Shown here piece after piece: positions 8,926 to 17,685 of a stretch of DNA of 64,000 nt (its first letter is position 1; every line of letters starts with the position of its first letter). Under the pieces are notes generated by a model. It was given only the letters and a program-made list of their open reading frames with translations. It was not told the DNA's origin and did not search any database. The position numbers and the translations under genes were made by a program. The DNA is from Pseudomonas purpurea (GTDB lineage Bacteria; Pseudomonadota; Gammaproteobacteria; Pseudomonadales; Pseudomonadaceae): NCBI RefSeq assembly GCF_039908635.1, contig NZ_CP150918.1, positions 2,785,001-2,849,000 on the forward strand. Direction: 5' to 3'.

Positions 8926-9963
8926 ATGATGCGTCTAAGTGCAGTGTTACTGATCTGCCTGCTCGGCAGCCTGATGTCAGTGCACGCCGCGCCTGCACCG
9001 CATCCTCATTGGAGCGTTGGCTTCCATGAGCTGAGCTTTCTCGACCCGCTGGACTTGCAACCCATGCGCGCCATCGCTTTCTACCCGTCGACCGGCAAGG
9101 AACACTCCAGCAAGGTCGAGGGTTATCAAGTCGAAGCCACTGAAGACGCCAAAGTTGCCATTGGCCGCTTCCCGATACTGATGCTGTCCCACGGTAACAC
9201 CGGTACTCCGCTGGCGCTTCACGACCTTGCTACCTCGCTGGCGCGTAAGGGCTTTGTGGTGGTGGGGGTGTTCCATCCCGGTGACAACTCCAGGGACCAT
9301 AGTCGCCTTGGCACTTTGAGCAACCTTTATGGGCGGCCGATCCAGATTTCCGAAGCCATCACTGCGACCCTTGCGGACCCGATGCTGTCGCCGTTCGTCA
9401 ATCCCGATCAGGTGGGCGTGATCGGTTACTCGGCGGGTGGTGAAACCGCGTTGATCCTGTCCGGGGCCACGCCGGACCTGGACCGCCTGCGTCGCTATTG
9501 TCAGGAGCGTCCGGATGACCGCGACGCCTGTAATACCCAGGGCGAGTTGATTGTCGACCGCGACGACTTGCAGCCCGTGGCCGATCCGCGTGTTCATGCC
9601 TTGTTGCTGATGGCGCCGCTGAGCCTGAAGTTCGGCCGACATACGTTGGCCGACGTGCATGTACCGGTGCTGCTCTACAGCGGTGATGGCGACAAGCTGG
9701 TGGCCTTCGACAAAAATGCCGCAGCCCTGGCGCGCAAGCTGCCGATCGCACCGGACTTCAAGCTGTTGGCCGGGGCAGGGCACTTTGTGTTTATGGCGCC
9801 GTGCACCGAAGAGCAACTGCTGGCCATGCCGGCACTGTGCACCGATGCCGACGGCGTTGACCGCGAAGACATTCACCGTAACCTGATCTCTGAAGCCGGA
9901 CGGTTCTTTTCCAACACTTTGGGTGCGTCCAGCCGAGCCGGGATGCAGACCGCCGATCAGTGA
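8926..9963 (+). CDS. Exported alpha/beta hydrolase (dienelactone-hydrolase-like)
   Basis: 345 residues from an ATG that follows AAGGTGG by 8 nt. A clear signal peptide ends near SVHAAP. The body is an alpha/beta hydrolase: oxyanion region LSHGNTGT, nucleophile elbow GYSAGGE, an Asp in YSGDGDKLV and the late His in GAGHFVF. Four cysteines in CQERPDDRDAC, PC and LC may form disulfides in the periplasm. Substrate cannot be read from sequence; relatives are annotated as dienelactone hydrolases or lipases. It stands alone and ends before a bidirectional terminator. Confidence 0.82.
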   Translation: MMRLSAVLLICLLGSLMSVHAAPAPHPHWSVGFHELSFLDPLDLQPMRAIAFYPSTGKEHSSKVEGYQVEATEDAKVAIGRFPILMLSHGNTGTPLALHDLATSLARKGFVVVGVFHPGDNSRDHSRLGTLSNLYGRPIQISEAITATLADPMLSPFVNPDQVGVIGYSAGGETALILSGATPDLDRLRRYCQERPDDRDACNTQGELIVDRDDLQPVADPRVHALLLMAPLSLKFGRHTLADVHVPVLLYSGDGDKLVAFDKNAAALARKLPIAPDFKLLAGAGHFVFMAPCTEEQLLAMPALCTDADGVDREDIHRNLISEAGRFFSNTLGASSRAGMQTADQ

Positions 9964-10035
9964 TCCATGCAGTGATTGCTCAGTGTTTGCGTATGAAGCG
10001 CGCCGGTTCTTGAAATGCCAAAAGCTTGAAATGCA

Positions 10036-10066
10036 AAAGGCCCCGTCACCAGGACGGGGCCTTTCA
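10036..10066 (+). terminator. Bidirectional terminator between hydrolase and ybiT
   Basis: A strong stem (AAGGCCCCGTC pairing with GACGGGGCCTT) with a short loop is flanked by A's on the left and T's on the right. It serves the two convergent genes. Confidence 0.85.
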
Positions 10067-10100
10067 TTTGAAGCGTGCTGCCAAGCGCGTGTAGCTGCTT

Positions 10101-11690
10101 TTAGAACACTACGCCCTGGCTACGCAGGTAGTCGTCGTAAGTGCCGCTGAAGTCGATCACGCCGCTTGGGCTCAACTCGATAATACGAGTGGCCAGGGAC
10201 GATACGAACTCACGGTCGTGGCTGACGAAGATCAGCGTGCCCGGGTAGTTCTCCAGCGCCAGGTTCAGCGCTTCGATGGATTCCATGTCCAAGTGGTTGG
10301 TCGGTTCGTCCATCACCAGCACGTTAGGCTTTTGCAGGATCAGCTTGCCGAACAGCATGCGGCCTTGCTCACCACCGGAGATGACCTTGACCGACTTGAG
10401 GATCTCGTCGTTGGAGAACAGCATGCGGCCCAGCGTGCCGCGAACCAGTTGCTCGCCACCTTGAGTCCAGCGACCCATCCAGTCGAACAGGTTGGATTCG
10501 TCTTCGAAGTCCGAAGCGTGGTCCTGTGCGTAGTAGCCGATTTCTGCGGCGTCGGTCCATTTCACGCTACCGGCATCCGGGGTCAGTTCGTTGACCAGGG
10601 TGCGCAGCAGGGTGGTTTTGCCGATACCGTTCGGGCCAATGATCGCCACACGCTCGCCGGCTTCAACGGTGAAGCTGAAGTCCTTGAACAGGGTTTTGCC
10701 GTCAAACCCTTTGGCCATACGCTCGACGATGACCGCCTGACGGTGGAGCTTCTTGGTCTGCTCGAAGCGAATGAACGGGCTCACGCGGCTGGAAGGCTTG
10801 ACCTCGGCCAGCTGGATCTTGTCGATCTGCTTGGCGCGGGAAGTGGCCTGCTTGGCTTTCGAGGCGTTGGCCGAAAAGCGGCTGACGAACGATTGCAGCT
10901 CCGAGATTTGAGCTTTCTTCTTGGCGTTGTCCGAGAGCAGTTGCTCGCGGGATTGGGTCGCCACGGTCATGTACTCGTCATAGTTGCCCGGGAACAGGCG
11001 CAGTTCGCCGTAGTCCAGGTCAGCCATGTGGGTGCAGACACTGTTCAGGAAGTGTCTATCGTGGGAGATGATGATCATCAGGCTGCTGCGCTGGGTCAGC
11101 ACGTTTTCCAGCCAGCGGATGGTGTTGATGTCCAGGTGGTTCGTCGGTTCGTCGAGCAGCAGCACTTCCGGATCGGAGAACAGCGCTTGAGCCAGCAGAA
11201 CACGGAGTTTCCAGCCAGGCGAGACTTCGCTCATCGGGCCGAAGTGTTGCTCGATGCCGATACCCAGGCCCAGCAGCAGCTCACCGGCACGCGATTCGGC
11301 GGTGTAGCCGTCCATTTCCGCGAACTCGGTTTCCAGCTCCGCAACGGCCATGCCGTCTTCTTCGGTCATTTCCGGCAGCGAGTAGATACGATCGCGCTCG
11401 GCCTTGACCTTCCACAGTTCTTCGTGGCCCATGATCACGGTGTCGATCACGGTGAATTCTTCGTAGGCGAACTGGTCCTGGCGCAATTTACCCAGACGCA
11501 CATTCGGCTCGAGCATGACCTGTCCGCCGGATGGATCGAGGTCGCCGCCGAGGATCTTCATGAAGGTCGACTTGCCGCAACCGTTGGCGCCGATCAGGCC
11601 ATAGCGGTTACCCGCACCAAACTTGACTGAAACGTTCTCGAATAGCGGCTTGGCGCCGAACTGCATCGTGATATTTGCTGTAGAGATCAA
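10101..11690 (-). CDS. ybiT: ABC-F family ATPase, YbiT type
   Basis: 529 residues, two ABC domains joined by the ABC-F linker. Domain 1 has Walker [10 protein letters not shown], signature region [12 protein letters not shown] and Walker [12 protein letters not shown]; domain 2 has [19 protein letters not shown] and [11 protein letters not shown]. There are no membrane segments, and the sequence follows E. coli YbiT closely along its length. ABC-F proteins bind the ribosome and help stalled translation; YbiT's precise target is not settled. The start is a TTG at 11690 just after GGTAAGG. An integrase remnant lies directly upstream, so the native promoter may have been displaced. Confidence 0.92.
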   Translation of the reverse strand: MISTANITMQFGAKPLFENVSVKFGAGNRYGLIGANGCGKSTFMKILGGDLDPSGGQVMLEPNVRLGKLRQDQFAYEEFTVIDTVIMGHEELWKVKAERDRIYSLPEMTEEDGMAVAELETEFAEMDGYTAESRAGELLLGLGIGIEQHFGPMSEVSPGWKLRVLLAQALFSDPEVLLLDEPTNHLDINTIRWLENVLTQRSSLMIIISHDRHFLNSVCTHMADLDYGELRLFPGNYDEYMTVATQSREQLLSDNAKKKAQISELQSFVSRFSANASKAKQATSRAKQIDKIQLAEVKPSSRVSPFIRFEQTKKLHRQAVIVERMAKGFDGKTLFKDFSFTVEAGERVAIIGPNGIGKTTLLRTLVNELTPDAGSVKWTDAAEIGYYAQDHASDFEDESNLFDWMGRWTQGGEQLVRGTLGRMLFSNDEILKSVKVISGGEQGRMLFGKLILQKPNVLVMDEPTNHLDMESIEALNLALENYPGTLIFVSHDREFVSSLATRIIELSPSGVIDFSGTYDDYLRSQGVVF

Positions 11691-11710
11691 TTACCTTACC
11701 TTTCAATAGC

Positions 11711-12508
11711 TTAGGTTGCGCTTTTCTGAGCTTGGACCAATTTGGGACCAATTTGGAGTTTTTCCAGTTCACTCCAATCTGAGCTTGAGTTGATCCAACG
11801 CGCATAAGTAGACAGCAACATCTGCACGCTATGGCCGAGTTGCTGGGAAATGAATGCGGAGTTCATGCCAGACATAATGCATATTGTCGCATAGGTGTGA
11901 CGACAGTTGTATGGCGGCCTGTGTCGCACTCCCAAGGCTTCCAGGGTCGGTTTCCACTGTTTGTGCAGGTCAGACGTCTGCCTCACATACTCGCTGTTCT
12001 TTGATAGCGGAAAGATGAAGGGGGTTTCAAGGATCTTTCCTACCCCTTTTTTCCGACGTTCTGCATACTTTTTGGTGAACTCTAGGGCATGCAATGCTCG
12101 CTCGTTGCGCAGAACATAGCGATCGCCACCAGTTTTTGTGCGCTCCACCACTTCCCCCAAGGCAATCCCGCGACAGACGTGGGCGGTCCTTTTCTCAGTG
12201 CTTACAGCATCCCACCGCAAGGCCAGCGCCTCAGACAACCTCATGCCCGTAAAGAAAACAAACTCAAAGAAAGCTGCATAGATGGTGCTGGGCCAGTGTT
12301 CGTGCTGGTACATCTTCGTGATGATGGTGTTGGCCTCCTCCAGGCTGAAGGGGGGCAATCTCTTTTCTGCTTCGCTTCGGAAGCTCAAGAGGGGCTGCTG
12401 GATTCTTCGTTAGGCGCTCTTCTGAAACCGCTGACCTGAGGATTGTCGAAAGCTTGACCAGGGCATTGCGCTTTACCGCCGGCGACGACCATTTGATGCC
12501 GGCCAGTC
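11711..12508 (-). pseudogene. Phage-type tyrosine integrase, frameshifted and 5'-truncated
   Basis: The C-terminal catalytic half is open from 12388 to 11711: Arg in TGMRLSEALALRW, the RHT box YNCRHTYAT, a late His in LGHSVQML and the nucleophile Tyr in STYARW. The preceding helical domain (KWSSPAVKRNALVKLSTILR, ERLTKNPAAPLELP) is in another frame. The frames meet at a run of six G's at 12350-12355; removing one restores continuity. The N-terminal arm-binding domain is lost where a plus-strand phage fragment begins. It reads toward ybiT and ends 20 bp before its start, which marks the left edge of the prophage remains. Confidence 0.8.
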
Positions 12509-12510
12509 CT

Positions 12511-12683
12511 CCAACCCGGACCCATTGATCAAGCCTGAGGTATTTCGTGCGTGGATGGACGCGGAGTACGAAATCAATCTTCCGTCCGTGGCTTGGGGGC
12601 GGGATTGGGAGCTATTCGTACAGCTTTGCTTCGATGCCTGCTCCGACATTGACGCTCGCGCTTTGAGCCCAATTTATGCCTGA
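12511..12683 (+). pseudogene. 3' fragment of a phage-like gene
   Basis: An open frame with no start runs to the TGA at 12681-12683. It encodes about 57 residues (including PLIKPEVFRAWMDAEYEINL and WELFVQLCFDAC), with a coding-like third-position pattern. I do not recognise the family. It starts where the integrase remnant ends, so a deletion probably joined the two, and it is followed by a terminator. Confidence 0.4.
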
Positions 12684-12723
12684 TGTAGCCAGGACAGCCT
12701 TCGGGAAGGCCTGAGCAGCGCGG

Positions 12724-12772
12724 AAAGCCCCTCACACCTACTTCGAGCCTCAGCATTCGCTGGGGCTTTTTC
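12724..12772 (+). terminator. Terminator before holin genes
   Basis: AAAGCCCC and GGGGCTTT pair across a 25-nt loop that contains the smaller hairpin AGCCTCAGCATTCGCTGGGGC, followed by TTTTTC. Confidence 0.55.
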
Positions 12773-12788
12773 ATTTCTGGAGTAAAAA

Positions 12789-13100
12789 ATGGCAGAACCA
12801 GCATCTACAGCTGCGGCTGCGCTCATCGCGAAGTACGGCGTAGCTGTGGCTGGTTTCGCGGGCGCCTGTATATCGCTGACCCTATTGCAGGGCCTGACGC
12901 GTAAGCAGGCATTCTGGGCGGTGGCCACCGGCTTCCTGTCGGCAATTTTCACCACACCGCTTGCCGTCCACTACTTCGGACTTCCACCAGATGGCGACAC
13001 CCAAAACGGCGTGGCCTTTCTGATTGGCCTGTTGGCGATGAACATCATCCCCGGCCTCAAGGCGCTGGCTGGAAAGTTCGGCGTAACCGGGAGTGCCTGA
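12789..13100 (+). CDS. Putative phage holin
   Basis: 103 residues with three hydrophobic segments (about 11-33, 40-60 and 70-90), a short polar N-terminus and a basic tail. This layout and the phrases LIAKYGVAVAGFAGA and GLLAMNIIPGLKALAGKFG match small holins of Pseudomonas prophages. Holins form inner-membrane pores that release endolysin. A GGAG box lies upstream. It is followed within 3 bases by a second small membrane protein, the usual pairing in lysis cassettes; no endolysin gene follows. Confidence 0.7.
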   Translation: MAEPASTAAAALIAKYGVAVAGFAGACISLTLLQGLTRKQAFWAVATGFLSAIFTTPLAVHYFGLPPDGDTQNGVAFLIGLLAMNIIPGLKALAGKFGVTGSA

Positions 13101-13102
13101 TC

Positions 13103-13363
13103 ATGAATCCTATTTTGGGAGGCGTAGACGCCTTTCTGTGCGTGCTGGTGGTGATTGCCTCGATTGACTACCTGCGCCGCGTGCGCCCGATTGAGCAACC
13201 GATGCTCAGCATCTCGTTCTATTTGGTAGCCATTGGTGCATTCGGTGATTTCGCCGCGGCGATCCAGGGGCATTACGTAAGCCCGTTCACCGTGATGATC
13301 CATGCGGGCGTGGTGGCGTATGCCTGGGCGAGGCGCGGGCATGTGTATGAGGTAGCGCGGTAG
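13103..13363 (+). CDS. Small phage membrane protein (holin partner)
   Basis: 86 residues, about three hydrophobic segments, basic C-terminus (ARRGHVYEVAR). It starts 3 bp after the holin stop, so the two are co-translated. Proteins of this size next to holins in Pseudomonas prophages are often a second holin or antiholin. No other motif is visible. Confidence 0.6.
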   Translation: MNPILGGVDAFLCVLVVIASIDYLRRVRPIEQPMLSISFYLVAIGAFGDFAAAIQGHYVSPFTVMIHAGVVAYAWARRGHVYEVAR

Positions 13364-13570
13364 GTCGCGACACGTTTCGCGAATTATCAAATCGTGTCGC
13401 GACATTGGGCACAGTACGAAGATCAATAATCGCGGCCGGTTTGTCGACCTGCGACCGGAGCATCTTCATGATCACGTAATGGTGGCGAGCGAAGGCCTGG
13501 CTGTGCCGGGCCCTGAACTGCGAACACTGTATGGCATGCGACAGCTGGCAACTGATCAGGTCGCGCGCAG

Positions 13571-13777
13571 TCAGAGCAGGTAGCCAGTTACCTGTCCTGG
13601 GTGGTTGTCCTGCACTCCCGGGATGAGATGCAGCGGGATGTGCTGTTGCCCATCAATGAATGGAACCTCGAAACCGCCCACTATTTGGAGATGTCGCCCA
13701 TTCTGTTCAGTCGACTCTTCTGCCTTTGCCTTAGCCATTCTCGCGTGGTTCGCGGCGATTTCGTTGAGAGTTGACAC
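13571..13777 (-). CDS. Small hypothetical protein in prophage remnant
   Basis: 68 residues from a GTG preceded by GGGAG at a good distance. The sequence is hydrophilic at the start (STLNEIAANHARMAKAKAE) and has no recognised domain. The codon pattern is coding-like, but the gene stands alone among broken phage genes. It may be a phage accessory protein. Confidence 0.4.
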   Translation of the reverse strand: MSTLNEIAANHARMAKAKAEESTEQNGRHLQIVGGFEVPFIDGQQHIPLHLIPGVQDNHPGQVTGYLL

Positions 13778-14225
13778 GTTACATCTCCCGGTGACTGACC
13801 AAGCGTATCGCTGGAGTCCTTAAGCGTTAATTTGATTGCTGCCGCGTCAGAGTTACGTCGTTCTGGGGCCGCTACGACGGGCCAGTGCAATCCCTAAGCC
13901 AGAGATGGTCACGTATTCCGCCCCACGTTTTCATATGCGACGAATGGTGGCGCAGCGAAGGAGAACAGCACGGGCACGCCCAGGTGCAGACCAATATCAT
14001 GGTGAGTTGAAGAAGGAAGCAGTAGCAGGGTGAATAAGATGATTGCTCGGATGACGTTTAGCACTATCGATGTCCTGTAGTTGAAGGATTCGATACCCAT
14101 TATCTAGATCCAAAAAAACCGTTCAACTCAACTCGGGTGCTTTGCTCCACCCAAAAGCGTATGCGCAATGTCGAGATCAAAAACATGACAACCAAGCAAC
14201 CCGGCTGGGAGGCAACAGAGCGCGC
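13778..14225. other. Phage-remnant spacer with one possible short membrane ORF
   Basis: A 63-codon minus-strand frame (13909-14100) could encode a small protein with one strong hydrophobic segment (VIRAIILFTLLLLP) starting at the ATG at 14100. Its ribosome site is weak. Nothing else in this 448-bp stretch is recognisable. Confidence 0.3.
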
Positions 14226-14340
14226 CTATCGGGAAATGTCGCAACACATCACAACCATTCCGATCTCGGTCTTGTCGGTGGAAAATGGGATCTCGCCTAG
14301 TACTTCGAAGCCGAAGCCCTCGTAGAAGCGCCTCGCACTG
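14226..14340 (-). pseudogene. C-terminal fragment of a GNAT acetyltransferase
   Basis: A minus-strand frame without a start ends at the TAG at 14226-14228 and reads RRFYEGFGFEVLGEIPF, then TDKTEIGMVVM. This is the typical last third of a GNAT enzyme (the FYxxxGF motif). The front of the gene is missing where the gpF-like fragment begins. Confidence 0.5.
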
Positions 14341-14980
14341 GGGATCTTCGACCGCTACAGCGTGCAGTTGAACCTGGACCTGATCGACATCGCCAGTTAC
14401 GAGGCCGAGTTCGAAGCGACCAGCCTGACCCGTGCGGCACCGGTGGGTGTCTCGTTTGAGGCGGCAGTGTCGGGTGTGGCGGCGATCCGGGCGGCGGTGC
14501 AGCACGTCGCTACCCAGGCGCGCATGACGACGCTGAAAGAGAACGCGGATGTCGTCCAGGCAGTGGAGTGGGTCAGTACGCTGGATTCGAAGACCAGCAA
14601 CCAGTGCCGAACGCTGGATAAACGTCGGTTCAAACTGACTGAGGGGCCGCGGCCACCGATTCACATCAATTGTCGCTCGACGGTGGTGGCGGTGACGCGC
14701 TTCAGCAAGCTGTTTGCCGAGGGCGCCACTCGAGCATCCGTCGGCGATGACGGGCCGCAGCAGGTCAGGGCAGATCTCAGCTATTACGACTGGCTCGAGC
14801 AGCAGCCGGCGGCGTTTCAGGACAAGGCTATCGGGCGCGATGTGCGCCAAGCTGTTTCGCGAAGGCGGCTTGAGCATTGAGCTCTTTTCAGAACTGCAGC
14901 TCGATCGCAACTTTTCACCGCTGACCCTGGTGCAGATGCACGCTCTTGAGCCGTTGGCGTTTGAAAAAGCTTTCCATTAA
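14341..14980 (+). pseudogene. Mu gpF-like phage head morphogenesis protein, truncated and frameshifted
   Basis: The frame has no start of its own; the 5' part was lost. It carries the gpF/SPP1 gp7 C-terminal signature: WVSTLDSKTSNQCRTLDKRR, then PPIHINCRSTVVAV with paired Cys. The first frame stops near 14880, but the expected tail (CAKLFREGGLSIELFSELQL, ALEPLAFEKAF) continues in the next frame to the TAA at 14978. One extra base near 14828 explains the break. Intact proteins act in capsid assembly and DNA packaging. Confidence 0.7.
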
Positions 14981-15090
14981 CCGGGAAGACGAACAAAGTT
15001 TGGAGCGGATGAATCAAATCAATCTTCGGATTAGAACCGCTCTAGTTAAAACTAAAGCAGGTTCTAATTTTCAGTATCACTAACTGAGCA

Positions 15091-15534
15091 CTAAGTTGTG
15101 GCCTCGTACCTTACGAAAAAAATCAGTGTGATATTGCCAGCATACGTGCCAATTCTCGTCACTGAAAAAGTTATCTCTTTGATAGATGTCCGAACCCAAG
15201 AAACGTTTACGCTTTGATTTATATCATTGGGTTGTGTGCCAGCATCATCCGTGGATGAGCCCTCAGGGGAGAATACGTACCCTCCGTCTATGATTATATG
15301 ATTGCTACTTATAGTGGCAATGCAGACTCCGTCGTTATGCTCATTGACAAATATTGTTCCTGGAACAGCGTCCTTGTTTACGTTGAACTGCACCTTGTGT
15401 GATGAGGCGTGACCAATACCGTCCGCTGTTATCTGGTTGTATAGAAACGGCACGGCCAGAGTATGGTCCACAGTATCTGGGGTGTTATGGGCAAGCATAG
15501 TGATAACTGCATTCTGGAGTACTAGGGCGTCCAT
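15091..15534 (-). CDS. Hypothetical protein, possible phage or structural protein
   Basis: 147 residues, start ATG with AAGGTAA upstream. The sequence is beta-rich with alternating hydrophobic residues (GTIFVNEHNDGVCIATIS, NITLIFFVRYE) and no signal peptide. It may be a small virion or tail-associated protein, given its location, but no family is recognised. It is more AT-rich than the flanking phage pieces. Confidence 0.5.
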   Translation of the reverse strand: MDALVLQNAVITMLAHNTPDTVDHTLAVPFLYNQITADGIGHASSHKVQFNVNKDAVPGTIFVNEHNDGVCIATISSNHIIIDGGYVFSPEGSSTDDAGTQPNDINQSVNVSWVRTSIKEITFSVTRIGTYAGNITLIFFVRYEATT

Positions 15535-15790
15535 AGCGGATTACCTTTTTTATTTGATGGGTTTTCTACTCATTCAACTAAGTGATCGCCGAATGGGGAG
15601 GTGCCATATCTCGAGAGTGAGACTAATTAACTGTAGATCAGGGGTGGCTTGCCGAGCTGTACTTTCGACCTGCGGTAAATCGTAATTCGGCATGAATATA
15701 AATGTAGGGAATCTGATTTTGATTCTTTCCTCGACCAATTGAAAAATATTGCAAATTTGGTTGATTCGTTCTCGTAGTAACTATCAACTT

Positions 15791-15815
15791 TAATCGGTCT
15801 TCGGCCGGTTTTTTG
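15791..15815 (+). terminator. Short hairpin with T tract
   Basis: ATCGG and CCGGT pair around TCTTCGG, followed by TTTTTTG. It lies in front of the scaffold fragment and probably ended an older phage transcript. Confidence 0.55.
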
Positions 15816-15859
15816 TTCCTGCAGGCAGGGCCTGCACCCACGTCTCTGGGAGACAACAC

Positions 15860-16317
15860 ATGCTGAAATTCCAACTGGACAGCCTGGACGGTGTCGACGA
15901 ACCTGTGCGCGCTCTTTACACCGAAAAGGACGGCAAGTTCGTCCTCGATATTGAAGGGTTGCCGCAACCTGAAGACGTATCTGGCCTCAAGAACCAGCTG
16001 CAAACCCTTCTGGACGAGACCAAAGAGGCGAAGCGTCAGAAGAAGGAAGCTGAAGACGCGGCCCAGCTGGAGCGTGAAGAGGCGCTGCGCAAGTCCGGCA
16101 ACGTCGAAGAACTCGAAAAGTCCTGGTCCGCGAAACGCATATCGAACGCCGCTTAAGCGTCGAGCAGCGCGACGGGAAGCCTGTCGTGCTCGATCAGCAG
16201 GGCAAGCTCTCCGCAAGCACCAGCAACCGGCTGCTGCTGGCGGCGCCGGATCGGCCGAGCGCCACGCAGTTTGCGGATTACTTGCTGCGCCGTGGGCTGT
16301 TTGCGGGGCGGGCGTAG
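15860..16317 (+). pseudogene. Phage scaffold-like protein remnant
   Basis: The first 99 codons have a good start and encode a charged, coiled-coil segment (LKNQLQTLLDETKEAKRQKK, then EDAAQLEREEALRKSGN) typical of the minor capsid/scaffold proteins next to gpF-type genes. A frame change near 16130 moves the expected continuation (THIERRLSVEQRDGKPVVLD, QQGKLSASTS) to another frame, which then runs into an unrelated tail ending at 16317. It is therefore a frameshifted, internally deleted remnant. Confidence 0.55.
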
Positions 16318-16427
16318 CGTCTATAGGCCAGGCCTTCAGGCTGAAGGCTTTCCTCCGTTCCTGACACTGCTGCTTCAAGCGCGAGGATCAGGAAGGTGTG
16401 CTGGTAGACGCTTGCTATCGACGCGCC

Positions 16428-16991
16428 TTAACTCTGATTCATCTGATAGACCATTGCGCTCCAGTAACGGTTTCCGTTGCGTTTCTGGCGAGTCCATCCG
16501 GCAGCCTCCAGCTGCTTGGCGATCATTCGATTCATGAATCCATGACCGAGCAATAGGACTGGCCCTGCGCTGGCAAGGTACTGAAGCTGTTGAGCGGCCT
16601 CTCTGGCCCGCACTTGGGCCTGGCGGGCAGACTCGACCCCACCTGAGAAGCCACATAGCCATGAGATTCGAAGGATAAACGCCCACGTAAAGGGTGAAAG
16701 ACGTGGCAGTGTCCAGCGACCATGGGGCAACTGCGCCTCACAGAAAATTGCATCTACCAGGGTGGGCTGAAGGCCCAGTGCCTGAACGGATGAAAGCGCT
16801 CGAGGTGCGCTACTCGATACGATCACTTGGGCGGTAGCGGCCAGTCGGACACTCGCCTCTGGGGCGGGCTGGTTGACGATTTCGGATAAGTTGTAATGCT
16901 CGATCCAGTGTTTCATATCGAGTGCTGAAACCTTGTAGATCACGGCCAGATTCGGCTGGCCATGGCGCATCAGGATGATCTCCCTGTTCAC
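16428..16991 (-). CDS. Histidine phosphatase family protein
   Basis: 187 residues from a GTG at 16991 preceded by AAGGAC. It has the phosphoglycerate-mutase-type RHG motif (ILMRHGQPN) with the catalytic His, and the second His in LLLGHGFMNR. Such enzymes remove phosphate from sugars, proteins or nucleotides; the substrate is unknown here. Longer upstream starts run into the adjacent IS481 end and are rejected. The gene is intact while its neighbours are broken, and it may be cargo of the prophage. Confidence 0.78.
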   Translation of the reverse strand: MNREIILMRHGQPNLAVIYKVSALDMKHWIEHYNLSEIVNQPAPEASVRLAATAQVIVSSSAPRALSSVQALGLQPTLVDAIFCEAQLPHGRWTLPRLSPFTWAFILRISWLCGFSGGVESARQAQVRAREAAQQLQYLASAGPVLLLGHGFMNRMIAKQLEAAGWTRQKRNGNRYWSAMVYQMNQS

Positions 16992-17029
16992 TGTGTTTAC
17001 GTCCTTGTCTTGCTGGGCTATGGGTGTAG

Positions 17030-17235
17030 AGGGTAAAGACCGGGTACATCCTTTACGTTTGAGACCGGGTACATGGTTTACAGGTATCAATCATGGTCAG
17101 GAGGTACTGACCATGCCCTGGAATCAAGAGTCCCCGATGGATCAGCGAGTAAAATTAGTCAGTGATTGGCTTAGCGGCAGCTACACCAAGAGCCAGTTGA
17201 GCAGCCGATCTGCGCAGCATCACTCCGACGGGTAA
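17030..17235 (+). mobile_element. IS481-family left-end fragment
   Basis: Two copies of the phrase GACCGGGTACAT near 17037 and 17062 look like the element end. The ATG at 17113 starts MPWNQESPMDQRVKLVSDWL, the usual N-terminus of IS481 transposases. The frame leaves transposase sequence after about 32 residues, where phage tail sequence begins. Only the left end remains. Confidence 0.7.
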
Positions 17236-17242
17236 CACGCCG

Positions 17243-17674
17243 TTGCTCAATCGGCCGTTTGTGCACGGTGCCAGGGATTGCTGGCAGGTCTGCGCCGATT
17301 GCTACCAGCGCGTGTGGGGTCTGGAGTTTGAAGTCTTCCAGCGCGAGGACGGCTGGTGGGAAAAGGCGGACGGGCCGAGCCTTTACGAACAGGCCTACGG
17401 GGCAGCCGGGTTCGTCAGGGTGGACCAGCCGCAGCGTGGCGACATGATCGTTATGGCCATGGGGCGCACGGCGCATCCGAATCATGCGGGGATTTATCTC
17501 GGCGCTGATCCGGCGCTGCCGGGCGAAGATGCTGCCACCTTCGGCCCAGGGCCATTCCTGCTGCACCACATGTACGGGTGGCCGTCCGAGGTGATCGTTT
17601 TTGGCGGGCCTTGGCTGGACCGCGCACGCTTGATTCCCAGGCACAAAGATGCACAGGCAACTGAGACCATGTGA
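17243..17674 (+). pseudogene. Phage tail assembly NlpC/P60 protein, 5'-truncated
   Basis: About 140 codons open. The NlpC/P60 catalytic Cys is in FVHGARDCWQVC and the His in HPNHAGIYLG, with QRGDMIVMAMG between. Lambda gpK-like tail tip proteins of this type cut peptidoglycan during infection. The front of the protein was lost where the IS481 fragment joins; the TTG used as start at 17243 is only the first in-frame candidate. Confidence 0.65.
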
Positions 17675-17685
17675 AAAGAAGACGG

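Noticed and set aside
8977..9876. A 299-codon minus-strand ORF
   Set aside because: Antisense to the exported hydrolase, which has a full active site.
10218..11630. A 470-codon plus-strand ORF
   Set aside because: It lies wholly antisense to ybiT, whose domains are unmistakable; the long frame is a by-product of GC-rich codons.
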